Assembly (NCBI GenBank): GCA_024103385.1
Contig: JAGFIT010000072.1
Location: forward strand, 1-64,000
Source of the DNA: Vicingus serpentipes
Lineage (GTDB): Bacteria > Bacteroidota > Bacteroidia > Flavobacteriales_E > Vicingaceae
Reading direction: 5' to 3'
DNA: 64,000 bases
Position 1 is the stretch's first letter. The number at the start of each line of letters is the position of its first letter. The translations under genes and the position numbers were made by a program. Positions 1 to 8,755 of the stretch are shown here, in pieces. The notes beneath the pieces are model-generated. The model was not told where the DNA came from, ran no database searches, and worked only from the letters and a program-made list of their open reading frames with translations.

Positions 1-311
1 TAAGAGAATCTTTTAATGAAACTTGAAGGTATTCTCTTTGATCGACTTGTAAATAAGTATATATTCCAGCATAACCATTTCCTGTTTTAGCTTCTTTATA
101 ACCAAAAAAATTAGTTGGAACACCATAACTACCTCCATTACAGCTATTATAAAGGTCTGGCGTATTTGAATTAGCAGTATTCCAGTAATTTGCTCTCGAG
201 ATTTGTCCTTGATTATCTGGGCATAATGATATATCTTCAAAACTACCATTATTAACTATGTTTTGAGTAAAGCAAAAAGCAAAAAGCAAAAAGTACAAGC
301 TTCTTTTTCAT
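1..311 (-). pseudogene. Secreted modular protein, 5' part, currently out of frame (phase OFF or pseudogene)
   Basis: The gene starts at the ATG at 311 and runs off the left edge. The reading frame from that ATG gives a signal-peptide start (MKKKLVLFAFCFLL) but stops at 252-254 after 19 residues. Another frame is then open to the window edge. It reads QNIVNNGSFEDISLCPDN and onward, and matches the mature part of the neighbour at 379-1347 (QNLVPNWSFENFFVCPNG), including the shared GYxEAKTG and REY motifs. The frame break lies in a 7-bp tandem repeat (269-294) in the signal-peptide codons. Two or five full repeats would join signal peptide and body; the three present do not. I read it as a secreted, probably T9SS-exported paralog switched off by repeat number. 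A fixed pseudogene or an assembly error is possible. The C-terminus is outside the window. Confidence 0.75.
269..294 (-). repeat. Heptanucleotide tandem repeat in signal-peptide codons (3 units plus partial)
   Basis: On the coding (minus) strand the tract reads ACTTTTT, GCTTTTT, GCTTTTT and a partial GCTTT, directly after the MKKKLV codons. The unit is 7 bp, so each gain or loss shifts the reading frame. The same kind of tract occurs in the neighbouring paralog (1296-1330) with five units and an intact frame. Confidence 0.9.
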
Positions 312-325
312 ATCCTATAAAATTA

Positions 326-359
326 CTAAACTCCTGACAATCATTTACCAGGAGTTTAG
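326..359 (-). terminator. Hairpin downstream of the 379-1347 gene
   Basis: The arms CTAAACTCCTG and CAGGAGTTTAG pair over 11 bp around a 12-nt loop, followed on the minus strand by a T-rich stretch. A near copy at 1362-1395 has a compensatory C-to-T and G-to-A pair change in the stem, which supports a functional hairpin. It also lies just upstream of the next gene (start 311). Confidence 0.65.
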
Positions 360-378
360 CTTATACGTATTGAATGGT

Positions 379-1347
379 TTATTGTTTTATCATCAATAAC
401 TTTTCGGTGTGTACTACTTGCTCATTTACAATTACCTTGTAAAGGTATATTCCGTTTTCTTGATTGTTTAAATTGATATGCTCTCGTTTTAAGCCAGGAT
501 TCAGTGGCTGAGAAAAAACCTTTTTCCCAATTAAATCATACAACTCTAACCCTCCTTTTTCGCTTTTCTTTAACTCATGTTCTACAAAAAACTGCCCCAT
601 GCTAGGATTAGGGTAAACTTTAATTCCATGCTTATTGTTATTTTCTGTTATACCTACAATGCTATCTATTAAAATAACGGAAACGTCATCTACATAGTAA
701 TATGCCCATGTACTTGATCCTCCAGTAACATTTACTTTTGAAGTAGTACTATCATTGTTAAAATTACCAATGGTCATAAATTGTTCCCCACCGTTAGCCA
801 CCAATGTGTCTTGTATTTTTATCCAATTTAAGGTGTCATTTATTATCCCATTCTTGTTAATTATTTGTGGGGAATGAGGCAATACATAATAATCATTTGT
901 CAACACACTATCAACGGAAAAATGTGCACCAATGGCATCTATGGCAAAACCTGAGACCTCACCTAAATTCACATAAAAACTGACCAAATACCTATAATTC
1001 GGTTTTAGTGAGTCTGTTAATTTAATTTCCATATACTCCCGAGCATTAAATGTCAAACTCATGAATAAAATAATTCCTCCATATGCCACACCAGTTTTTG
1101 CTTCTTGATAACCCCGTTGGTTTGCAGGAACTCCGACAATCGAAGTCGCACATTGGTTAAAATAATCCGTAGTAGTAGACATGTTTTGCTCAGGTTGAAA
1201 CCAAGGAACTGCTTTAGTAATCTGACCACCACCATTAGGGCAAACAAAGAAATTTTCAAAGCTCCAATTGGGGACAAGGTTTTGCGAAACACTACAAAAA
1301 GCAAAAAGTAAAAAGTAAAAAGTAAAAAGTACAACCTTCTTTTTCAT
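379..1347 (-). CDS. Secreted T9SS-cargo protein with NLVPN-type module (phase-variable signal peptide, ON)
   Basis: A 322-residue secreted protein of unknown function. I chose the ATG at 1347 (MKKKVVLF) because it begins a signal peptide; the longer upstream frame adds 11 residues with no signal character. After the signal peptide, about residues 23-235 form one module, from NLVPNWSFEN with CPNGGGQI to a closing YYYVDDVSV. The same module occurs at about residues 742-945 of the adjacent 1958-residue protein. The last 75 or so residues (VYPNPSMGQFFVE to HTEKLLMIKQ) are a type A T9SS sorting domain, so surface attachment or release is expected. The signal-peptide hydrophobic core is coded by five 7-bp repeats (1296-1330), so its expression may vary by slippage. 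The sorting-domain end is almost identical in DNA to that of the upstream gene, which suggests recent duplication or gene conversion. Confidence 0.85.
   Translation of the reverse strand: MKKKVVLFTFYFLLFAFCSVSQNLVPNWSFENFFVCPNGGGQITKAVPWFQPEQNMSTTTDYFNQCATSIVGVPANQRGYQEAKTGVAYGGIILFMSLTFNAREYMEIKLTDSLKPNYRYLVSFYVNLGEVSGFAIDAIGAHFSVDSVLTNDYYVLPHSPQIINKNGIINDTLNWIKIQDTLVANGGEQFMTIGNFNNDSTTSKVNVTGGSSTWAYYYVDDVSVILIDSIVGITENNNKHGIKVYPNPSMGQFFVEHELKKSEKGGLELYDLIGKKVFSQPLNPGLKREHINLNNQENGIYLYKVIVNEQVVHTEKLLMIKQ
1296..1330 (-). repeat. Heptanucleotide tandem repeat in signal-peptide codons (5 units)
   Basis: Thirty-five bases make five 7-bp units on the coding strand: four ACTTTTT and one GCTTTTT. 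They encode LFTFYFLLFAF, the hydrophobic core of the signal peptide. Five units keep the frame; four or six would break it. The unit encodes hydrophobic residues in all three frames, so the core survives changes of three units. Confidence 0.9.
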
Positions 1348-1361
1348 ATAACATACAATTA

Positions 1362-1395
1362 CTAAACTCTTGGTAATCATTTACCAAGAGTTTAG
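1362..1395 (-). terminator. Hairpin downstream of the 1958-residue protein gene
   Basis: The arms CTAAACTCTTGGTAA and TTACCAAGAGTTTAG pair over 15 bp around a 4-base loop (TCAT). It lies between the stop at 1415 and the next start at 1347. It is a diverged copy of the hairpin at 326-359 with a compensated stem change. Confidence 0.65.
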
Positions 1396-1414
1396 TTTAT
1401 ACGTACTTAATTTA

Positions 1415-4400
1415 TTATTGTTTTATCATCAATAATTTTTCGGTGTGTACTACTTGCTCATTTACAATTACCTTGTAAAGGTATATTCCATTTTCATAAT
1501 CAACCAAATTAAGCTTCAACATATTATTGGCGCCAGAAGTTAATGGAAAAGATTCTTGTAATTTTCCGGTTACATCTACTATTTGCAACACTCCTTTTTC
1601 TGCAACACCCAAACTGTACTCCAAGAACATGTTGCCATTGGTTGGGTTAGGGTAAAGTGTAAACTTCGCTTCTTTACTAAATGTTGAGTTGCCCAACTCT
1701 ATTTCCTCCTGCACCTTCTCTCCTTTTTTACTGCTTTCACTGCTGCCCTGGCTGCTTGCTGTTCCACAGTTGCTATCATCGTATTCATAGGTACTATCAC
1801 TCAACAATTGGAGCATGGTTCTGGCAGCAAATACCGCTTTACCCCCCAATAACGGACATTGAGCTGCAATTCCCTCTACCTCATTAAATTGTGCGGTGGT
1901 CAACTCATTACCGGCTGCCCACAAGCAATAAATGGCATTGCAGCTTTGTTGGTTGCTTTCCATCAGGTTATTGGGTACAATGCTGGCATTCAATCCATGC
2001 GCCTGAGCATAATCACTGTTGCACAACAATTGACCAACCGTTACCAACTGCCCTATAGCTGTAGTTTTTACACTATCGAAAAAATGTTGAAGTATAGCGG
2101 TATCTTCCGGAGTACCCATATTCATAATAGAGTCGTTTGCCATCATAGCACTATACGCAAACTCTTTGGCAAACTGCATGTTTTCTTCCTGTAATGTGGG
2201 AAATACCACCTGGTTATTCACAAAGAGCAACAACGCCTGTTGCAAACAATTGGAAGGGCTGGAGCATTGACCTGCGGCATTGCAATTAAAAGGAGCTCCT
2301 GTTACAGGTGTTTGTAATAAAACTGCATCCGTAGGATCTAATGTAGGATTAAAATTTACAGCGGGTACTGATCCACCGGCATCACCACGAATAAACCAGT
2401 CTGGGTCTATCCCTAGCGAATTACTGACAATATCAAACTGAGCAGTGCCAAACCATTGGTTATCCGAAGGGTTGGTACTACTTCCTTGGGTGCCTATGGT
2501 AGCGGTTTCTAAAAAGAAACCTCGCTGGCATTGGTCTAGCACATTGCATCGGATGGAGCTATTGATGTTTACTCCCCTCATAATAATACCACTTCCAAAC
2601 TCCGTAATGGTGTTGTTGTTCATTAAGGTATTGCCACTTAGGGTAACATCTACTCCTCGCACACGGTCAGTAGCAGCGGCAGTTGCTGCTATAACAGGCC
2701 ATATATTGTTTTCAACAATTTCAGAGTTAACGCAATTCTCTACCCTTATTCCATAAGAAGGAAAGGCCGAAATACCGATATCCTTTATATTGGTAATGGT
2801 ATTGCCTTCTACCAATAACAGGTCGTCTGCTATAGTGGTTGCCCATATTCCTGTTCTAATGTTATCAATGGTGTTGTTGGTAATGCGAATTTCATCTCCC
2901 GAACTTAAGTTAGAGTAGAATATAACCTCTTGTACTGCAATACCTAAAGTGAGTGCCACGGTGGGGTTACCAATTAAATTGTTGTTATCAATCTCTATGT
3001 TTCCAGTACGGTTATCAAAACATAGAATAGCATTACTGAAATTGTTTAGGGTATTATCGTTAACAGTAATTGGTTGCTCAATGCAATTGGTAATAAATAT
3101 TCCATTTCTTACATCAATAAAACTGTTGTTTAAAATGTTTACCGTAGTGCGATCTTCCACACGCACTCCTTCGGTACAGTTATTAAACGTATTGGTAGCT
3201 AGCGCTGTGCCATCTCCAACATCAATGGTATGTGCATTGTTTACATCACCACTAGACCATATTGCAATTCCCGGCAATATACAAGGTGTTGGAGGGGTGG
3301 GGCAAGCGCTGTTAGGTGGGGTAATGATGTTCGTAAAATTATTGTTGAATACACTTAAATTGCTTCTAACATTTGTGATTCCAAAATCCATGTTATCAAA
3401 GCTATTGCTTCCAAATGCAGGATCGCCCATTTGTATATTTGCTACATCAGTAATTTCCACCCCTACACTGGTACGTTGGTTACTTCGAGGCACTTTTAAC
3501 GTATTTCCCGGAGAAGTAGCACTTGCATTACAAGAAAGCATGGAGTTAACCACCGTTGCAGTGTGAGCAGCAGTAAAAGCGTTCACCACAATGTGTTTGA
3601 AGTTTTTGTTTAAAATAGCTCCATCTAACTGATAAACACCTCCATTTGTGGATACGATTGCTGTTTCTGCATCCTCGACACTGGAATTGCCATCAATGAT
3701 TAACGTACTCGTATTATCCGGAATAAAAATACCGTTCCAGAGTTCGGTACAGGAAAAAAGATGAGAATTGTTGGTAATGGTTAATGTTACTCCACTTTGT
3801 ATATTGATTTGTGCATCCTTACGCATGATAAAATTAGTGGCATTTAAGGTGTAAGGAACATCTACATTCAGTATGCTGTTTGCATCAAAGGCAATAGTAG
3901 CACCTACGATAGTATTTGCAGGTAATGTGCCAGCAGTAATTAAATCAGAAAGTTGATGTGTTCCAGAAATTGTTTGACTTTGTGTGCCACAAACGGCAAC
4001 ACAACTATTATCAATAGTTACTGTTACATCATCCGTATTCACACAACCGTTTGCATCTGTTCCTGTTACGGTATAAGTAGTAGTTGCTGTAGGACTTGCA
4101 TTTGGAGTAGCTATGTTTGGGTCGTCCAATCCGGTAGCTGGAGTCCAGCTAAAAGATGTTCCACCACCTGCCATTAATGTTGTACTCTCTCCAGCACATA
4201 TTATTACATCATCTCCAGCGTTGACTGGAGGTAATGGGTTTACCGTAACGGTGAAGGTTGCCGAAGGTGGAGGACAGGCACAGTCCAATATAGCTTCTAC
4301 AGTATATGTAGTAGTTGTTGTTGGAGAAACAGTAATGGAAGAAGTTGTTGCTCCATTACTCCATAAATAAGAAGCTGCCCCCGTAGCACTCAACGTTACG

Positions 4401-7291
4401 CTTTCGCCTTCACAAATCGTGGTTTGAGTAGCAGTAATTTGAGGTGCTTGAGGAATAATACTAATGTCATCTACGTAATAATAAGCACCATTTAGAAAAG
4501 CACTAGGAAAACCAGTTGGTGTAATCATTGATGATGCCGCATCCAAAAAATTACCAATGGTAATAAACTTTTCTCCTCCCCCAATAAAATTGGATTCCCG
4601 AAGTTGTATCCATACAGGACCTGTATTAGTAATCACACTAGAAGAAGCTACTTGTGGAGTAAAAGGTAATGGTGTAGGTCCGGAAATAGGGTTATTTACA
4701 GGAGTAGTTGATAGGTATATACCTGGCCCTTTTGTAGCAAATTTACTATTTTCTGCAAGGCTTACATACATAATTACATCATAAACCTGACCAACTTCTA
4801 GTTCACAAAGAAGTTCAGATTGAACAAATTCTACTTGCCCCGTTGTATGCATTCCAACATATCCTGAACCTCCTCGAGCGAGTTGTGAACCAAAAAGATT
4901 ATTAGGAGTACCAACCAACGAACTATTACAATTAAAATAATCAGGAGTCCCTAAAGTTGGTCTGTACCAAGGTAGTATTTTATTGATTTGATCGAGCCCA
5001 CCACCACCAGATATATCTGTAGGACATGAAGAATAATCTTCAAAACTTGGATTAGGGACTAGATTACAATTGGCTTGAAGAGCAGGTAAAGGGAACCCCC
5101 CATTACTTGGAGGTAATATTAATAAGGAATTACTAGGTTCACTGATAGATACACCATTCATAGCAACTACAGTAACAACATCTCCTCCTTCCAATAAGTT
5201 AGCAGTAAAGTTATTATCTCCACTATTTTGGGCAGAAATACCATTGATAAAGAACTCATAGTTGTCAAAATTACTAGGAGTAGCAAAAAACTTATTTACC
5301 ATTCCTTCCGGATCAGGGTTTAATGTTACAGTAATTGTTCCTGGCACACAACTTGAAAACCCTGAAGTATTACCATTAACATCGGTAACTGTAGCAGTAA
5401 TGTCCCCTGCCATTGATAGCGATAATGACCAGTTTCCATTTTGATCTGCAACTGTACTTCCAATCAATATTTTACCTTCACAATAAGAGTAAGAATCATC
5501 CATAAATAATTCTACCACTCCATTTGAAACACTTTCTCCAGTTATTTGGCTAGATGTTACTGATGTAATTAATACTGATTGAATACCGTTATTAGCTCCT
5601 GTTACTAATCTAATTCCTCCATTACCTGTTGTCTGTGAGTTACCAAAGAAACTATTTTTCCTTACCTCTACTTCATAATTTGTTGCACTGCACACACAAA
5701 CACCTTCTTCTCCGTTAAATGCAATGATATTACCTTCTCCGTTGTTTGTTCCACCTATCAATATGTTATCTGTAGTACCAGCTGTTTCAACACCATATTC
5801 TCCATTACCTAACTCTTCTGTTCCATTAGTTCCTGTACCAATACTATTGCCTTGTACGATAAAAGCACCACTGGTCGCGCTAAGTTCGAGTCCATCTCCT
5901 ACATTAGCTGAAATAATATTTCCTTCTCCTGTATTTGCTCCTCCAATAGTAATGGTTCCTCCTGTGTTGTTGGCATGAATACCATCACCTCCATTGCTTT
6001 GTGCAAGTGTTCCTGTTTCGTCTGTTCCTATTAGGTTACCTGTAATCGAATAATTAGGATTAGTGAGACTAATATCTATACCATGATTGCCATTTCCTGC
6101 AATGTGGTTTTCACTAATACTCCCACTACTGGTGGAACCGTTTATTGCTATACCATTATCGGTGAAATTGATAATGGAGAGTCCTTTTATTACTACATTT
6201 TCTGCGTTTAGAATATTAATTCCTGTATTTACAGCATTGTTACCGTCCAATACAATTTTAAATGCAGCACTTCCTGTTTGTGTGCTAGCATCAATGGTAA
6301 TATCATTTTCTGTAATATCAGGCAATTGACTATTAAGTGTAATGGTATGGGGCGCATTACCATCGATACAAAAAGAAATGACATCGGCTACTCCATTACT
6401 GTTGGCTGTATTGATGGCATCACGCAAAGAACCAGCTCCATCGTTGTTGGTGTTCAATACACAAATAGTTCCTGGAAAGGCGTTAATCGTGACGGTAGCA
6501 GTATCGGAAAAAACAACGCAGCTATCAGTAACTTTTGCTCGAAAATATACACTCCCAGGGCCTAATAACGAAGCAGTAGTATAGGGTGTTGTTGTAGCAC
6601 CAACAATATCAGAAAAATTAATGCCATCAGTAGATTGTTGCCATTGAATAGTTCCTGAGTGACCATTCAGTGTTAGGGTAGTTGATTGGTTGTGTTCAAT
6701 GTTAATAGGTGCAGCTATTGCTGTTCCTGCTATTGTTGTACAACTACCGCTTACACCTGTTACTAAAATGTTATCAAAATTATGTGTTTCGGTACTACTA
6801 TTATTATTCACTTTAATGATGATTTGTAGAGAATCGATACTATCACCTATATTGATGCTAGCAGAAGTAGAGCCAAATTCCTGATTGGAAGGGTCGAACC
6901 ATGCTATTTCTGAACCACTAGCGCTAGTTTTGTAAAATGCTTTAATGAAATCGCTACCATCATCGGTGTTTTGTTCTTCGAAATTTCCAGAAATAGTAAC
7001 ATTGGTAAAGTCTTGTACGTTAATCCATTGGGATATCCATAAGACAGTACCATCGACATCTCTTCCTTCAAACTTATTACTCCTTGTTTCAAAATAATCA
7101 CCAACACCAAAATCACCTCCACTAATGTCTATTGTCCATGCCGCAGGGTTACCTCCTCCTACTATTGTGCCATCGGGATAGGTAAAATCTTCCAAGTATA
7201 AAGTATCTTGTGCATAAAGGGAAGTTGTAAAACTGAAAAGTAGAACAATGAATAACTTACAGATGAAAGAGCGATAGGTAGTAATTGACAT
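1415..7291 (-). CDS. Giant secreted beta-helix adhesin-like protein with T9SS sorting domain
   Basis: A 1958-residue modular exoprotein. Approximate order: signal peptide 1-27 (ends SLYAQ); a jelly-roll-like module opening DTLYLEDFTYPDG, to about 180, of a type also seen in the genes at 28000 and 30907; an Ig-like module to 270; the SLRDAIN motif near 287, typical of polymorphic-outer-membrane or CSLREA-type proteins; a right-handed parallel beta-helix to about 620; the NLVPNPSFED module 742-945, shared with the two genes downstream; Ig/PKD-like modules 955-1095; a second NosD-like beta-helix about 1130-1650; and a type A T9SS sorting domain from about 1880 (LYPNPTNGN). Such proteins act as adhesins or polysaccharide-binding or -degrading proteins; no catalytic motif is obvious. 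Its last 25 residues are identical to those of the 379-1347 protein. An ACGTA-AAAA-TACGT palindrome lies about 86 bp upstream. Confidence 0.85.
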   Translation of the reverse strand: MSITTYRSFICKLFIVLLFSFTTSLYAQDTLYLEDFTYPDGTIVGGGNPAAWTIDISGGDFGVGDYFETRSNKFEGRDVDGTVLWISQWINVQDFTNVTISGNFEEQNTDDGSDFIKAFYKTSASGSEIAWFDPSNQEFGSTSASINIGDSIDSLQIIIKVNNNSSTETHNFDNILVTGVSGSCTTIAGTAIAAPINIEHNQSTTLTLNGHSGTIQWQQSTDGINFSDIVGATTTPYTTASLLGPGSVYFRAKVTDSCVVFSDTATVTINAFPGTICVLNTNNDGAGSLRDAINTANSNGVADVISFCIDGNAPHTITLNSQLPDITENDITIDASTQTGSAAFKIVLDGNNAVNTGINILNAENVVIKGLSIINFTDNGIAINGSTSSGSISENHIAGNGNHGIDISLTNPNYSITGNLIGTDETGTLAQSNGGDGIHANNTGGTITIGGANTGEGNIISANVGDGLELSATSGAFIVQGNSIGTGTNGTEELGNGEYGVETAGTTDNILIGGTNNGEGNIIAFNGEEGVCVCSATNYEVEVRKNSFFGNSQTTGNGGIRLVTGANNGIQSVLITSVTSSQITGESVSNGVVELFMDDSYSYCEGKILIGSTVADQNGNWSLSLSMAGDITATVTDVNGNTSGFSSCVPGTITVTLNPDPEGMVNKFFATPSNFDNYEFFINGISAQNSGDNNFTANLLEGGDVVTVVAMNGVSISEPSNSLLILPPSNGGFPLPALQANCNLVPNPSFEDYSSCPTDISGGGGLDQINKILPWYRPTLGTPDYFNCNSSLVGTPNNLFGSQLARGGSGYVGMHTTGQVEFVQSELLCELEVGQVYDVIMYVSLAENSKFATKGPGIYLSTTPVNNPISGPTPLPFTPQVASSSVITNTGPVWIQLRESNFIGGGEKFITIGNFLDAASSMITPTGFPSAFLNGAYYYVDDISIIPQAPQITATQTTICEGESVTLSATGAASYLWSNGATTSSITVSPTTTTTYTVEAILDCACPPPSATFTVTVNPLPPVNAGDDVIICAGESTTLMAGGGTSFSWTPATGLDDPNIATPNASPTATTTYTVTGTDANGCVNTDDVTVTIDNSCVAVCGTQSQTISGTHQLSDLITAGTLPANTIVGATIAFDANSILNVDVPYTLNATNFIMRKDAQINIQSGVTLTITNNSHLFSCTELWNGIFIPDNTSTLIIDGNSSVEDAETAIVSTNGGVYQLDGAILNKNFKHIVVNAFTAAHTATVVNSMLSCNASATSPGNTLKVPRSNQRTSVGVEITDVANIQMGDPAFGSNSFDNMDFGITNVRSNLSVFNNNFTNIITPPNSACPTPPTPCILPGIAIWSSGDVNNAHTIDVGDGTALATNTFNNCTEGVRVEDRTTVNILNNSFIDVRNGIFITNCIEQPITVNDNTLNNFSNAILCFDNRTGNIEIDNNNLIGNPTVALTLGIAVQEVIFYSNLSSGDEIRITNNTIDNIRTGIWATTIADDLLLVEGNTITNIKDIGISAFPSYGIRVENCVNSEIVENNIWPVIAATAAATDRVRGVDVTLSGNTLMNNNTITEFGSGIIMRGVNINSSIRCNVLDQCQRGFFLETATIGTQGSSTNPSDNQWFGTAQFDIVSNSLGIDPDWFIRGDAGGSVPAVNFNPTLDPTDAVLLQTPVTGAPFNCNAAGQCSSPSNCLQQALLLFVNNQVVFPTLQEENMQFAKEFAYSAMMANDSIMNMGTPEDTAILQHFFDSVKTTAIGQLVTVGQLLCNSDYAQAHGLNASIVPNNLMESNQQSCNAIYCLWAAGNELTTAQFNEVEGIAAQCPLLGGKAVFAARTMLQLLSDSTYEYDDSNCGTASSQGSSESSKKGEKVQEEIELGNSTFSKEAKFTLYPNPTNGNMFLEYSLGVAEKGVLQIVDVTGKLQESFPLTSGANNMLKLNLVDYENGIYLYKVIVNEQVVHTEKLLMIKQ

Positions 7292-7376
7292 AGTTGAAAA
7301 ATTTTGGTTGAGAGGAAAATATATTCCGCTACCAAAATAAATAAAAAAATCACAACTTTCATCAGTTCAAATACTT

Positions 7377-7390
7377 ACGTAAAAATACGT
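7377..7390. promoter_or_regulatory. Putative operator palindrome ACGTA-AAAA-TACGT
   Basis: A perfect 5-bp inverted repeat with a 4-bp A-tract spacer, about 86 bp upstream of the start of the 1958-residue protein. Sites with the same GTA-N4-TAC core stand before two other large T9SS cargo genes (27890-27901 and 30845-30858). The bound regulator is unknown. Confidence 0.4.
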
Positions 7391-7442
7391 GCGCCAAAAA
7401 ACTTAGAATAAAATAAGCCATAGATAATAGATAGTTGAAAAC

Positions 7443-8651
7443 CTAAACAATATCTTTCAACTGAGAACCATCATTCATAAATGCAGAAATCCCAGTAACA
7501 TCCATCCCTGTGATTAACAAATGAATATCATGTGTTCCTTCATAAGTAATTACCGATTCTAAATTCGCCATGTGACGCATAATAGGGTATTCTCCTGTAA
7601 TTCCCATACCGCCATGCATTTGTCTTGCTTCACGAGCAATTTTTAATGCCATATCTACATTGTTTCGTTTTGCCATAGAGATTTGCGCAGAAGTGGCTTT
7701 TCCTTCGTTTCTCAACACGCCTAAACGCCACGTTAATAATTGTGCTTTGGTAATTTCAGTAATCATCTCTGCTAATTTCTTTTGAGTTAACTGAAATGAA
7801 GCTACTGGTACTCCAAACTGTATTCTTTCTTTAGTGTAGCGTAAAGCCGAATCATAGCAATCCATTGCAGCACCAATAGCTCCCCAAGCAATTCCAAAAC
7901 GTGCAGAATCTAAACATCCGAGTGGTGCTCCCAATCCTGATTTATTCGGCAATAAATTTTCTTTAGGAACCTTCACATTATCAAATACTAGCTCTCCAGT
8001 AATCGATGCTCTTAACGACCATTTATCATGTGTTTCTGGAGTGGTAAACCCTTCCATCCCTCTTTCTACTAATAGTCCATGAATTCTTCCTTCTTCATTC
8101 TTGGCCCACACTACTGCAACATCTGCAATAGGCGCATTGGTAATCCACATCTTTGCTCCATTGAGCAAATAGTGGTCGCCCATATCTTTAAAATTAGTAA
8201 TCATTCCTCCAGGATTAGAGCCGTGATCTGGTTCTGTTAATCCAAAACAACCCATCATTTCTCCGGTGGCTAACTTAGGTAAGAATTTTTGTTTTTGCTC
8301 TTCATTTCCATATTTCCAAATCGGATACATCACTAAAGAACTTTGAACAGAGGAGGTTGATCTTAAGCCTGAATCACATCTTTCTAATTCTTGCATAATC
8401 AATCCATAAGAAATTTGATCTAATCCTGCTCCTCCGTATTCTTCAGGAATATACGGTCCAAAACCACCAACCTCAGCTAATCCCGGTATTACCTGCTTGG
8501 GAAATTCTGCTTTTTGCGCATACTCTTCAATAATTGGAGAGACCTCTTTTTTTACCCACTCTCTAACAGTAGCTCTAATTAATTTATGTTCTTCTGTTAA
8601 AAGTTCATCCAGTTGGTAATAATCTGGTGCTTGAAATCTATCGTCTGCCAT
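7443..8651 (-). CDS. gcdH: Glutaryl-CoA dehydrogenase (acyl-CoA dehydrogenase family)
   Basis: A 402-residue FAD flavoprotein that oxidises and decarboxylates glutaryl-CoA to crotonyl-CoA in lysine/tryptophan breakdown, in the cytoplasm. All three acyl-CoA dehydrogenase parts are present: N-terminal helical domain, middle beta-domain with GCFGLTEPDHGSNPGGM (FAD and substrate contacts), and C-terminal helical domain with the QMHGGMGITGEYPI signature. The YEGTHDIH motif near the C-terminus places the catalytic glutamate at about residue 371, the position and context typical of glutaryl-CoA dehydrogenases. The length is normal for the family. It stands alone, divergent from the cupredoxin operon, with no lysine-degradation genes next to it. 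A short-chain acyl-CoA dehydrogenase is the alternative, but the overall pattern favours GcdH. Confidence 0.88.
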   Translation of the reverse strand: MADDRFQAPDYYQLDELLTEEHKLIRATVREWVKKEVSPIIEEYAQKAEFPKQVIPGLAEVGGFGPYIPEEYGGAGLDQISYGLIMQELERCDSGLRSTSSVQSSLVMYPIWKYGNEEQKQKFLPKLATGEMMGCFGLTEPDHGSNPGGMITNFKDMGDHYLLNGAKMWITNAPIADVAVVWAKNEEGRIHGLLVERGMEGFTTPETHDKWSLRASITGELVFDNVKVPKENLLPNKSGLGAPLGCLDSARFGIAWGAIGAAMDCYDSALRYTKERIQFGVPVASFQLTQKKLAEMITEITKAQLLTWRLGVLRNEGKATSAQISMAKRNNVDMALKIAREARQMHGGMGITGEYPIMRHMANLESVITYEGTHDIHLLITGMDVTGISAFMNDGSQLKDIV

Positions 8652-8720
8652 AATAGTGTGTTTTACAAAACAAAAATAGTTATTATCATTTAAGATAACT
8701 CCTCTACCTTACAAAAAGTG

Positions 8721-8728
8721 TATATTTG
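8721..8728 (+). promoter_or_regulatory. -7 box TATATTTG of the cupredoxin operon
   Basis: Exact match to the Bacteroidota TAnnTTTG -7 element, 28 bp before the ATG at 8756. I do not see a clear -33 TTG at the usual 19-21 bp spacing. Confidence 0.5.
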
Positions 8729-8755
8729 AAATTATGGATTGTAAATTATGAAAAA

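Noticed and set aside
13-249. A 78-codon minus-strand frame inside the first partial gene
   Set aside because: It is a shadow frame. The frame matching the paralog (QNIVNNGSFED) is different and runs to the window edge.
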